Assembly (NCBI GenBank): GCA_900770285.1
Contig: CAAGJO010000028.1
Location: 1 to 21,414 of the forward strand
Source of the DNA: Oscillospiraceae bacterium
GTDB taxonomy: Bacteria > Bacillota > Clostridia > Oscillospirales > Ruminococcaceae
DNA: 21,414 nucleotides
Reading direction: 5' to 3'
Positions 1-9,677 of this stretch are shown in pieces. A program made the translations under genes and the position numbers. The notes under the pieces were generated by a model that was given only the letters and a program-made list of their open reading frames with translations, ran no database searches and was not told where the DNA came from. How positions within the stretch are numbered: position 1 is the first letter of the stretch; each line of letters opens with the position of its first letter.

Positions 1-3000
1 AATTGCTTTGAAAATGATATAAACTATCCGAAAGACGGCGTGCTGAATATTGACGACAAGTATGTAAGCATAGGCAAGGAAGCTTTTAAAAACTGCAATA
101 TAAGCGTTATAAATTATACTTCCAGCAGGATATATACTGCCTGGGCAGACGGGATTTTTGATAATGCATCAGGTTCTGACGGTACTGTTATAAATATAGG
201 AGCTGAAATAAGCATTGTCCCCGAAAACGCCTTTGCCAGCAAGCTTGACGTTACAGAAGTGCATTTTGCACAGAATGATAATCTTACCATTAACGCTAAT
301 GCTTTTAAATCTGCCGGCCAGCCTCTGGCGGCAATGAGCAACGGAGATTCTTATTATGTAGATGATAAAGGCGTTGTCTATTCACTTGACAAAACAAAGC
401 TTTATTACATACCCGCAGGACTTACGGAATATACCGTACCCGATACGGTGACCGAGATAATGTCTGATTCCTGCAAAATGGCAAACGACCTTCAAAAGCT
501 GACATTTGCGGATATTTCAAAGATTGAAACGCTCAATAGCCTGGCTTTTGCAAACTGTGAAACGCTGAATGAAATTTCCGACGGGACAACTTCTGCCTCA
601 ACAGTAAAAGCCGCTAAACAGCTTTTTGCCAATGCGTCCATAGGTTCAAGAGCATTTTATAATACGGGACTGACAGACGATGATGACGACCCGACTGAAA
701 CGGCAGGAACTCTTACATCTGAAAGTCTTAAAGTTATAACTGAAAACGATGAGGGCGACAAGGAGTATGAGCTTACCGTTACTTTTGAGGGAGAGCATAC
801 TATTCTGGACGATGCTGAGGGCGAAGAGAGAATTTCAAATATTGACGCTGTAAATGGAGATGTATTCTATTATCCTGCAGGTCAGACCGGAAATATTAAT
901 GTTATACTCAGTTCGCCGGGAGCTTCAGTTAAAAAATATGCACGGATTTATCTGAATATTGAAGATTTTGCTGACATGAATATCAACAGAGGAATGAAGG
1001 TCGGGGACGTTATTACAAATGTCAACGATGACGGCTCAACAAGTCAGCTCACCTTAAAAAAAGCTGAGGGAACGGATATATATTATTTTGAGGTAGACAT
1101 AAATCCGGGCTCAACCTTTGCAATGCAAATACCTGTATACCTGAAAACTGCTTCTTTAAGCAGTTCAACAGTAAATATGTGGACAGAAATTGTTGACAGC
1201 TCAGACGCACCGCTGAAAACAGCGTTGAGCGACAGCGACAAATATCAAAGCGCTGAATGGTATACTGCCCTACGCAGATACGGCATAGAAAAGACCAATG
1301 CTGATTCTGCTCCGAGTCTTGTTCTCAGGACAGAGGACGGCAGGAAAGTACTCAGATTCAAAAGCGAGCTTACATATAAGCTGCAAACTACTATGGCAGA
1401 TACTCTGGTTGACGGAAAATTCGGTCAGGACCCTGTAACCTATATGAAGTACAGTGATGTTTTAACTCTGCCAGAGGGTGTAAGCTTTGAACAGGAAATT
1501 GCGGACGCAGTCAGCAGCGGTGACTTTAAAATTGTTGACAATGTTGTTTATGTCAATACTGATTCCGGACAGATAAAGCTGATGTCCTTCAATACGGAAA
1601 ATACTCTCAGAAGTATTGATATTTCGCTGGACAGTGAAGGAAAAGCACTTACCGTTAAATGGACAATAAAGAATGATCTGCTGGAGAGCGAAAACAGCAG
1701 CTATGAGATGTCGCCTCCGTCGGTGCAGATTTCATACAATGCACCGAAGATATTCAGATTTACTGACAGCTTTGATTCGGAAAATGCGGAGTTCGTAAAC
1801 GATGTAACTCAGAATGTGAAATATTATTTCGCAAAATTGAATCAGACGGCAAAATACAGCGATGAAACTATTTTTACTCAGACATCAGAAGCAACAACAC
1901 CTCTGCCTGAGGGAGCGGCTGTATTCACACTGGATAAAAGTTTTAAAAACTTAGGCGAATACGGAGAAGCTTCCACCAATATTTACGGCGGAGAGGGAAT
2001 GAACTTCTATCTCGATGTTGAAAATATCGGAACAAAGGAAGGAGACGCATATAACTTATACGATCCATTGCCGGAAATTTATATGATAAGACCAGTTGAC
2101 ATTGAGAAAATGTTCAGCGAGAACAAAGACTTTGCTCTGGAAATTAATCATTATCTTCGTGATACTTCCAACGCAGGAAGAAAGACTGTAACGGATATGG
2201 AGGGCAATGAAGGTTCAATAGGAACTATAAATCGGGGCGTAGGTTATGCTTCACAAAATAGCAGTCTTTATCTTGTTTTGGACGCAGAGGGCAATATCCT
2301 TGTAAATACTGCCACATTCAGCAGTTCATTGTATGTTCCGGACAGCACTGTACTTTTATGCAAGGTGGGAGCAGGAGATGACTGCGATTACAAGACACTG
2401 AAAGAATGTTTTGACGGACTTGGCATTGCTGCAACTTATAACACGCATTATAACTGTATATGGAATAATGTTAATCCTCTCAGCCTTAATGCCGGCGAAA
2501 AAAAGCAGTTTGTTATCTATGCTCATGCCAAGGACACTTTTGAAAGGCTTACTGCGGACCGTCATAATGATTATTATTCCAGCACTGCTGTAATAGACAA
2601 CTATGCTACTATGGAAACCGCCAACGATAAGATTACCGCATACAGCGATAAGATGCAGTGGCAAAAGGACTATTTTATTTATAAAAGCTACTATAATGAA
2701 TCTGCTGATGTAAGTGGAAAGCTTGTTGAAAACGGAGATATTTTAAGATATGACCTTGATATAAGGCATAAAGGCGATTCAGACTATGAAGATTTACCAT
2801 TATGTGATTATATGACGAATCGTCAGGCTTTGATTGTTCCTGTTGATGAAAACAAGGATATTACCAATGAAAGTGGCGTAAAGCTTTCTGAGCTTGATCT
2901 GGAAATTGTAACTGATAAAGACGGCAGGCAGTATTATATTTTAAATAAAAAAGGCACATACAGAAATCTTAAATTCGCAATGGACGAAACCGGAAATTTA

Positions 3001-6000
3001 ATAACTGCCGATTATGTAAATGTCGGCTCTATGTCTGCGAAGTCAATAACTACCGAAATCAAGTGGTATTATCCAGAAATATCGGGAACAAACAATTATC
3101 CTGTATCATTCAAGGTTATCTCAAGAGATGATCTGTATAACGGAACAGGATACGGCTCAGGATATATTTATAACAAAGTATTTCTTAATGACAGAAAATA
3201 TAAACGGATTTACAGTGAGGTCAGCGGAACTCTTGGTTTCTGGAACGCAGATAAAAATATAGTTATAAGAAATGCGGGACAGTATGATGAAAAGCTGGAA
3301 TCCTCACGGAATTCCGATATAAGTCCGGGAGAAAGCGTTACATATAAGCTGACCGTTTCGGCACATAACAAAAACGGTGCAACAACAGCTTTTACAACAA
3401 TGTATGATGCTCTTCCCAAGACTTACGGTCTGTTTGAATGGAACAAAGACAATGTTCATATGCAGGCGGTAACAAGTGCAGATACAGAAAATGAAACGTG
3501 GAAAAACTGGAGAATTTCCGATACCGACCCTGACGGCAATACATCAGAGGGACAGCAGTATATCTACTGGAATAATTCCGACGATGACGCCGACAAAAAG
3601 GGAAGTATAGTTTTAGGCTCTCCTGAAACGCTGGATATTTATGTAACTCTGGATTTTCCCAGCGACAGAACAGTCTGGGACGCATTTTTTAATAAGGTTG
3701 ACGCAGAAAGAGATAAAAAGCTGCATAACATCCTTAAAGTTTTCACTTATGATTATGAAGTAACTCACGGTTTGAAGGACATAGGCAAAGCCTATCTGCA
3801 AAAGGGCGTTTATTCCACATATCTCAGAAATTATTCATCTGCAGCCGGATATAAAAATCTATATGATAAACATACTTTCAGCGACTCCACTTATCAGAAG
3901 AATTATATTGTATATTATATAACTATCTATAATTCCGGAAGTTCAAGGCTTTATCTGACGGATATTATGGACAAGCTCCCTGAAGGATTTACATATCGGG
4001 GACTTTGCAACACAACAGATGAAAATTCCGGCAGTCAGGTTATTCATCCTAAAGATTACAGCAGTACCGGAGAAGTCCGGACCATTACCGACCCGACTTA
4101 TCTGCCGGCGGATATAACCGATGACAATAATTCATCTGATATTGTTTACAAAGCGGCGACAATAAGTTCCGCTCAGACTGATTACGGTGTCAGGTTCAGA
4201 GTATCAAAGGGCTATAGTGATACAATAAGCTATGACGATGAATCAGGCTTGTGCTATCTTGGATATGGTGAGGCATTGGTATTCGGCTACAGTGCAGATA
4301 TCGGAACATCAAAGGAAACACTGGAGAAAGAAACCAATACCGTTGCAATGCAGTATTATGATTATCTTTCAACGGGACTTGTTCAGTCTGAAGGGGTGAC
4401 CGCAAATGTAAATGAAGATAATTCTCCCGACAATGACGGCACATGCAGTGTGGTAAGCAATATTAATGCAAGCCTTTCAGGTTTTAAAGGAAATTATCAG
4501 TCCGACTGGCTGATGTCTGACGTTTCAGTCAGAAAGGGAACAATCTCTCCGGGACTTGAAAAGCACATATCCGAAAAAGAAGATGACAACGGAAATACTG
4601 AAACGGTTGAAGGCGGAATAGTCAAGCCGGAAGATACAGAAAAATGGGAGGTTAAAGTATCCAATACGGGAACAACTGCCATAAGCAATTATACTATAGT
4701 TGATACAATGCAGGCTCCTTTCTATTTTACGGGAGATGTAGGATATACTTTCCACGATAAATACGGCTATACAAGTGAAAATACTCTTTTGTATGACCTG
4801 AGCATCACGGATAAGGACGGCAATGAGATATCACAGTATCTTTCCCGATACAATAAGGAAGATATCAATATTGCTTATCAATACAGCTACAGCTATCGTA
4901 ACACATCAAACCGGTTAATATCTGTTAAAGTTGATGTAGCCGCAAAACTGGGCGAGGAAAAAGAATGTCAGATTTATTTGTCTGACTTTGATAAAAACAT
5001 CAGCTTTAAGGTGACTTTTGATCTGGACGACAACGGTAATTTAAAGATGACCATTGTTTTCCCCGAAGATGAAATGGGCATACCTCCGAACTGTTACTGG
5101 ACTTTAAGCGTACATACAAAGCTGCCTAAGGGATTAAACGTATATTCAAGCTTTGTAAATAACGCACAGCTGATTACTACACAGGAATTTGACTCTGATG
5201 TTATAAGTCAGGGCTCGCCTGTATATGACAGCAGCAACAAAGCCATCGGAATAAAGGGAACAGACATCATAAACGTTTCAAGCTGGCTTTCAACTTCAGC
5301 ATGGAAAGAAATTGAGGAATGTGAAAACCCTGAAAATAAGGCTGATTCAAGATTCAGCAATAACTATATTGTGGTAAAGGATAAAAGTAAGAAATTTGAC
5401 TATACCCTTAATATTATGAAACAGTTTGAAGATAAGCCGATAACCAGAATGGTTATTATCGACAATCTGCCAAATGCAGGCGATTTCTTCACTTATTCTC
5501 CGGGAACAGCACGAAACAGTGAGTTTATGGTTTCCTTAGATGATTTGCAGAGCGGAAGCTTTGTTGTCACCGCCGACGGAAACCAATTGTCAATGAACAG
5601 CGGAGAGGAACTTGGATATACTTTAGAGTTTTCAACCTCTGTGGAATTTGACAAGGAGGACTGGAACGGAACATCTGCAGGAACGGCAGATTGGATAGCA
5701 TATTCAGACGCCGTTGAAAAAATAAACAACAATGAGCTTAAGCTTGAGGACATACGTTCATTCAGAATTATTATAAGCGGCGGCAGCGGAATCCAGACCA
5801 CTGAACCGATTACTGTAAAATATACGGCTCAGATGACGGGAGATGTTCCATATGCAAAAGCTGCATGGAACAACTTCGGATACAGATATGATGTTTCTCA
5901 GGAAAGTGTTGTGACATCTCTTTCTGCGTCATCAAAGGAAGTCGGAGTTTTAACGGCAAAAATTCCTAAGATACAGAAAAAGCTTGTTACTGACACTGAG

Positions 6001-7089
6001 GGTGATGCCCCTGAAGAAATAATGAACAATGCGTCGGCAGCATTTGTGGTATACAAAAATGCTCAGATAGAATATACCGACCAACAGGACCTGCTTGAAA
6101 AGCTTAGCGACGGAAATATTGATTTCACGGTGGTTAAACTGAACAGCCAACAGATAAGAAATCAGGAATTTGTTGAGCTGGACGCTCTGAAAAAATATCA
6201 GGCCGTTGAAACTGACGGAGAATACAGCTATGAGGCTGTTGATGAAATATGGAAATGGGAGCAGGGTGAAAGCTATACATTCACCGAAATTGAAATCCCT
6301 GATTCAACTGAATTCCTGTCAATGCAGGGCAAAAACAGCAACAGCTATACCTTCAATTATGATATGGATACATTGCTGAAGCTTACCTGTGAAAACATAT
6401 TCCACGATTACAACATTTTAATAACCAAAACAGATGATTCTGCTCAGAAAAATCCGCTGAAAGGTGCAGTAATAGGTGAGTATAAAGCATTTACCGCCGA
6501 CCCCGTCAGCGATGAATACAATCAGCGCATAAGGGAGATATGGCAGAAATATTACAGCGATTACTGTTCAGCAGTGGAAATGATAAAATCAAGAGAAAAC
6601 AGCGATTATACTCTTAATGTACCGTCAATGGCTCAGCTTGAAGGAGCGGAAAGCTTTGAAGATTTTGCCGATATACCGGATGTCATAAAAACTTTGCAGC
6701 CGGGCGGCGAGGTGGATTCTGATTTTGCACAGTTCTATATAAAGGAAAATGAAGATTCTACGGTAACTGTGTATTATTACGTCGGATACGGTACTACCGA
6801 TGAAAACGGTACAATTTCTTATAACGGCGTCAGCGAGGATAAATTTGCATTTCTTGAAATGATATCCCCGAAAGGCTATTCATTAGATTTATGTTTGCAT
6901 ACTATGGACAGAACTGTAAATTACGGTGAAACACAGTATGTTAATATAATAAATAAAGAAACTCCCGACCTGCCGGTTACAGGCGGAAACGGAATAAAGG
7001 GTAGTATATTGGTCGGAGTATCCCTTATGATGATATCATCATTGGGAATAATGCTTTACCAAAGACGGAAAGGGGCGAATAGGTTATAA
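1..7089 (+). CDS. Giant LPXTG-anchored surface adhesin, probable pilus tip protein (5' end outside window)
   Basis: The frame is open from base 1, so the start lies upstream; the GTG at 40 is only the first possible start in the window. At least 2,362 residues are visible. The first part (to about nt 640) has BspA/TpLRR-like leucine-rich repeats with phrases such as IGKEAFKNC and LAFANCETL. Then come repeated beta-rich modules resembling DUF11/isopeptide-type surface domains: GDILRYDLDI (near 2737), SPGESVTYKLTV (near 3322), NYIVYYITIYNSG (near 3901), EKWEVKVSNTGTT (near 4639) and KKFDYTLNIM (near 5389), several followed by an LPEGF/LPNAGD-like turn. Cna-B-like stretches follow near 5968-6300 and 6403-6900. 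The C-terminus is a classic wall-sorting signal: LPVTGG (6970-6987), a hydrophobic helix and the tail QRRKGANRL. Placement directly before a pilin and sortase suggests a pilus tip or ancillary adhesin. The ligand is unknown. Partial at the 5' end, not broken. Confidence 0.88.
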   Translation, partial: NCFENDINYPKDGVLNIDDKYVSIGKEAFKNCNISVINYTSSRIYTAWADGIFDNASGSDGTVINIGAEISIVPENAFASKLDVTEVHFAQNDNLTINANAFKSAGQPLAAMSNGDSYYVDDKGVVYSLDKTKLYYIPAGLTEYTVPDTVTEIMSDSCKMANDLQKLTFADISKIETLNSLAFANCETLNEISDGTTSASTVKAAKQLFANASIGSRAFYNTGLTDDDDDPTETAGTLTSESLKVITENDEGDKEYELTVTFEGEHTILDDAEGEERISNIDAVNGDVFYYPAGQTGNINVILSSPGASVKKYARIYLNIEDFADMNINRGMKVGDVITNVNDDGSTSQLTLKKAEGTDIYYFEVDINPGSTFAMQIPVYLKTASLSSSTVNMWTEIVDSSDAPLKTALSDSDKYQSAEWYTALRRYGIEKTNADSAPSLVLRTEDGRKVLRFKSELTYKLQTTMADTLVDGKFGQDPVTYMKYSDVLTLPEGVSFEQEIADAVSSGDFKIVDNVVYVNTDSGQIKLMSFNTENTLRSIDISLDSEGKALTVKWTIKNDLLESENSSYEMSPPSVQISYNAPKIFRFTDSFDSENAEFVNDVTQNVKYYFAKLNQTAKYSDETIFTQTSEATTPLPEGAAVFTLDKSFKNLGEYGEASTNIYGGEGMNFYLDVENIGTKEGDAYNLYDPLPEIYMIRPVDIEKMFSENKDFALEINHYLRDTSNAGRKTVTDMEGNEGSIGTINRGVGYASQNSSLYLVLDAEGNILVNTATFSSSLYVPDSTVLLCKVGAGDDCDYKTLKECFDGLGIAATYNTHYNCIWNNVNPLSLNAGEKKQFVIYAHAKDTFERLTADRHNDYYSSTAVIDNYATMETANDKITAYSDKMQWQKDYFIYKSYYNESADVSGKLVENGDILRYDLDIRHKGDSDYEDLPLCDYMTNRQALIVPVDENKDITNESGVKLSELDLEIVTDKDGRQYYILNKKGTYRNLKFAMDETGNLITADYVNVGSMSAKSITTEIKWYYPEISGTNNYPVSFKVISRDDLYNGTGYGSGYIYNKVFLNDRKYKRIYSEVSGTLGFWNADKNIVIRNAGQYDEKLESSRNSDISPGESVTYKLTVSAHNKNGATTAFTTMYDALPKTYGLFEWNKDNVHMQAVTSADTENETWKNWRISDTDPDGNTSEGQQYIYWNNSDDDADKKGSIVLGSPETLDIYVTLDFPSDRTVWDAFFNKVDAERDKKLHNILKVFTYDYEVTHGLKDIGKAYLQKGVYSTYLRNYSSAAGYKNLYDKHTFSDSTYQKNYIVYYITIYNSGSSRLYLTDIMDKLPEGFTYRGLCNTTDENSGSQVIHPKDYSSTGEVRTITDPTYLPADITDDNNSSDIVYKAATISSAQTDYGVRFRVSKGYSDTISYDDESGLCYLGYGEALVFGYSADIGTSKETLEKETNTVAMQYYDYLSTGLVQSEGVTANVNEDNSPDNDGTCSVVSNINASLSGFKGNYQSDWLMSDVSVRKGTISPGLEKHISEKEDDNGNTETVEGGIVKPEDTEKWEVKVSNTGTTAISNYTIVDTMQAPFYFTGDVGYTFHDKYGYTSENTLLYDLSITDKDGNEISQYLSRYNKEDINIAYQYSYSYRNTSNRLISVKVDVAAKLGEEKECQIYLSDFDKNISFKVTFDLDDNGNLKMTIVFPEDEMGIPPNCYWTLSVHTKLPKGLNVYSSFVNNAQLITTQEFDSDVISQGSPVYDSSNKAIGIKGTDIINVSSWLSTSAWKEIEECENPENKADSRFSNNYIVVKDKSKKFDYTLNIMKQFEDKPITRMVIIDNLPNAGDFFTYSPGTARNSEFMVSLDDLQSGSFVVTADGNQLSMNSGEELGYTLEFSTSVEFDKEDWNGTSAGTADWIAYSDAVEKINNNELKLEDIRSFRIIISGGSGIQTTEPITVKYTAQMTGDVPYAKAAWNNFGYRYDVSQESVVTSLSASSKEVGVLTAKIPKIQKKLVTDTEGDAPEEIMNNASAAFVVYKNAQIEYTDQQDLLEKLSDGNIDFTVVKLNSQQIRNQEFVELDALKKYQAVETDGEYSYEAVDEIWKWEQGESYTFTEIEIPDSTEFLSMQGKNSNSYTFNYDMDTLLKLTCENIFHDYNILITKTDDSAQKNPLKGAVIGEYKAFTADPVSDEYNQRIREIWQKYYSDYCSAVEMIKSRENSDYTLNVPSMAQLEGAESFEDFADIPDVIKTLQPGGEVDSDFAQFYIKENEDSTVTVYYYVGYGTTDENGTISYNGVSEDKFAFLEMISPKGYSLDLCLHTMDRTVNYGETQYVNIINKETPDLPVTGGNGIKGSILVGVSLMMISSLGIMLYQRRKGANRL

Positions 7090-7140
7090 CAGCAATTTAC
7101 TTAAGCTAAACTTAAAACTGATTTATAAGGAGAATTTACT

Positions 7141-8724
7141 ATGAAAAACTTTAAAAGATTTATTATTATGATGATCACAGCAATGCTGTCCGCAATGTGC
7201 ATAGGATTCAGCGCATTTGCAGAAGAAACAGCTCCAAAGGGTACTATTACAGTAACCAACAGCAGCACAAGCGTATCAATAGACGGAAAAGAATTTACGG
7301 CATATAAAGTATTTTCCGTATCAGCTACTGAAGATAAAATGGCTTATACGATAACACAGGAATTCAAGCCTATGTTTGTTTCAGAAAAATTCAAAGCAGT
7401 TTTCGCTGATGCAAACTTTGACGCAGATTCTAAGAATATTGACTATGTAGACTTTATGAACAGTCTTACAACTTCAGACTCGGTTGAAAGGTTTGCAAAC
7501 TGTGTTTATGAATTTGCAAATGACAACAGTATTTCAGCCACAGCAACCGCTACAGCTTCCGGTGAAACAGCAGTATTCTCAGACCTTGATTTAGGTTACT
7601 ATGCTGTATTTGGTATTTCTGATGCAGAAGATGCTAAAGATAACAATAACAAAGAGGTTGAAACAGCTGTAGCTCTTGACACAACTAAGTGGGATGCTGG
7701 ATCCGGATCATATAAGGTTGATATTGACGCTAAACTTGACGCTCCTACAATTGACAAGGTAATTGTTGAGGGCAATGAAGAAAAAGCTGCAACAACAGCT
7801 TCAATCGGCGACACAGTTAACTTTAAGATAACTTCAAAAGTTCCGGACATTACAGGATATACTTCATATACTTTCGTTGTAACTGATACATTAAGCAAAG
7901 GTCTTACATACCAGAGTGACGCAGCAGTTACTGTGGGCGGAGATACCTTTACATCAAATGTTACAGTATCAACAGCTAATAATGCAGACGATGCCACTGT
8001 AATTACATTAACATTTAACGATTTCTATAACAAGGTAAAGAATTATACAAAGGGCGATCCTATTGTAATTACATACAGTGCAAAGGTTAACTCTGATGCT
8101 GTAATTGGCCAGCAAGGCAACCCGAATACAGTTAAGCTTAAATACAGCAATAATCCTCATGTCCTGTCCTCAACAAATGATACAAAGGACCATACTGTAA
8201 AGGTTTATACATTTGAAGTTGATGTTCAGAAGTTCACAAAAGACGGCGGAACAACAGAAAAGAATCTGCCCGGTGCTGAATTTGAATTGTCAAAGGACAG
8301 CACAAAGTTAACATTCATAGGTGCTGACGGTGAATACAAATATGATCCTGACGGTACAGTAACAACACTCCAAGGTGACGCCAACGGTAAAATTGTTATT
8401 ACAGGTCTTGCAGCAGGCGAATATTCATTGAAGGAAACAAAAGCTCCTGACGGATACAAACTTCTTGAAGACCCAATGGCAATTGAAATTAATGTTACAT
8501 ACAGCGAAACTGATGCAACAGAGCTTTCAGCAGTTACAACAAATGGTGATTGTGAAGTTCTTGCAGATAATCATGGTGTTCTGAGAAAAGTAGAAAACAC
8601 ATCTGACAGCCTGTTCCCGACAACAGGTGGAATCGGCAGCACAATATTCTTTGTCTGCGGCGGTGCGCTTGCTCTGGCAGCAGTAATCTACTTCACAATC
8701 AAAAAGATTGCTAAGAGCAAATAA
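7141..8724 (+). CDS. Major pilin subunit, isopeptide-domain fimbrial protein with FPTTG sorting signal
   Basis: This 527-residue protein has a Sec signal peptide (about residues 1-27, ending AFA), an N-terminal pilin domain (about 30-190), a middle isopeptide-forming domain (about 203-355, ASIGDTVNFKITSKVPDITGY) and a C-terminal Cna-B domain (about 356-455). The Cna-B domain holds a clear E-box, YSLKETKAPDGY at 428-439, whose Glu432 normally catalyses an intramolecular Lys-Asn bond. FPTTGG (492-497), a membrane helix and the tail KKIAKSK form the sorting signal. The lysine expected to be joined by the sortase may be K198 in YKVDIDAK, a diverged form of the VYPK pilin motif; this is an inference. 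The start is fixed by AAGGAG at 7127-7132, eight bases before ATG. It sits 51 bases after the adhesin and before the sortase, typical of a sortase-assembled pilus backbone. Confidence 0.9.
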   Translation: MKNFKRFIIMMITAMLSAMCIGFSAFAEETAPKGTITVTNSSTSVSIDGKEFTAYKVFSVSATEDKMAYTITQEFKPMFVSEKFKAVFADANFDADSKNIDYVDFMNSLTTSDSVERFANCVYEFANDNSISATATATASGETAVFSDLDLGYYAVFGISDAEDAKDNNNKEVETAVALDTTKWDAGSGSYKVDIDAKLDAPTIDKVIVEGNEEKAATTASIGDTVNFKITSKVPDITGYTSYTFVVTDTLSKGLTYQSDAAVTVGGDTFTSNVTVSTANNADDATVITLTFNDFYNKVKNYTKGDPIVITYSAKVNSDAVIGQQGNPNTVKLKYSNNPHVLSSTNDTKDHTVKVYTFEVDVQKFTKDGGTTEKNLPGAEFELSKDSTKLTFIGADGEYKYDPDGTVTTLQGDANGKIVITGLAAGEYSLKETKAPDGYKLLEDPMAIEINVTYSETDATELSAVTTNGDCEVLADNHGVLRKVENTSDSLFPTTGGIGSTIFFVCGGALALAAVIYFTIKKIAKSK

Positions 8725-8783
8725 ATCAGATAATTAAGATTAAAGATTAAAGAATGATAAACCAGTAACGGCAAGGCGGTATT

Positions 8784-9677
8784 ATGCTGAAGTTTTTAAA
8801 AAAGAATATTATAAACATAATAATGGCTTTGGTATTTGTGGTCGGCGTTGCCGTTGCTGCTTATCCCGTTGTAAGCAATTTAATAAATTCCAGTATGCAA
8901 TCGGGAGTTATCGGTAACTATGATGATACAGTCAAAGAACTGCCTGAAAAAGATCTTGAGAAAATGCAGCTGGCAGCAGATTTGTATAATCAGGAGCTTT
9001 ACAGCAGACAGCTTGGAAAGATGACCGGGAATTATGACTATGATAATATATTGAATGTGGACGGCAACGGACTTATGGGATATATAGTTATACCTGCTGT
9101 TGATATTAAGCTGCCTGTTTATCACGGTATAGGAGAAGAAGTTTTAACAGTGGGCGTGGGACATATAGATTCAAGCTCGCTGCCTGTGGGCGGCAGAAAC
9201 ACCCATACGGTTCTTTTGGGTCACAGAGGGCTGCCCTCAGCAAAACTTTTTAATGATTTGGACAAACTGACCGAAAATGATTATTTTGAAATTCATGTTC
9301 TTGATGATGTTCTGTATTATAAGGTTTATGATATAGAGGTTGTTTTGCCCGAAGAACTGAACAAATTGAGAATTGAGAAGAATAAGGATCTGGCTACTCT
9401 CGTTACATGTACGCCTTATGGAATCAATTCTCATCGACTGTTGATTCACGGTGAACGTATTGAATCTCCTGAAGCGGAACATCTAATTGTTTCAGAGGCA
9501 CAGTCTGTTAATGTTGTGTATGTTGCCATTGTAATAGGAATTTTCCTTTGGCTGGTGCTTATAATAATTATTATATATGTATCTGCCAAGCACAAAAACA
9601 GAAAAATCAGCCGTGAAGAATACTACAGACGAAAAGAAATTTTGAATGAATACAGAAGGAGGCGTGACAATGGATAA
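8784..9677 (+). CDS. Class C (pilus-polymerising) sortase
   Basis: This is a membrane transpeptidase that would join the pilins of this operon through their sorting threonine and an acceptor lysine. The 297 residues show an N-terminal membrane helix (about 9-35), the sortase core, the catalytic triad His147 (LLGHRG), Cys209 (TLVTCTPYG) and Arg218 (HRLLIHGER), and a second C-terminal helix (about 243-266) with a basic tail. The two-helix layout and VDGNGLMGYIVIP are typical of class C. The DP-aromatic 'lid' motif usual in this class is not visible in residues 44-95, where the stretch between LYNQEL and YDNILN is short. The gene is separated by 59 bases from the major pilin and overlaps the next gene by 8 bases, so all are probably co-transcribed. 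Confidence 0.93.
   Translation: MLKFLKKNIINIIMALVFVVGVAVAAYPVVSNLINSSMQSGVIGNYDDTVKELPEKDLEKMQLAADLYNQELYSRQLGKMTGNYDYDNILNVDGNGLMGYIVIPAVDIKLPVYHGIGEEVLTVGVGHIDSSSLPVGGRNTHTVLLGHRGLPSAKLFNDLDKLTENDYFEIHVLDDVLYYKVYDIEVVLPEELNKLRIEKNKDLATLVTCTPYGINSHRLLIHGERIESPEAEHLIVSEAQSVNVVYVAIVIGIFLWLVLIIIIIYVSAKHKNRKISREEYYRRKEILNEYRRRRDNG

Noticed and set aside
40..42. GTG at 40 as the start of the adhesin gene
   Set aside because: The frame is open back to base 1, there is no ribosome site, and no signal peptide follows; the gene begins outside the window.
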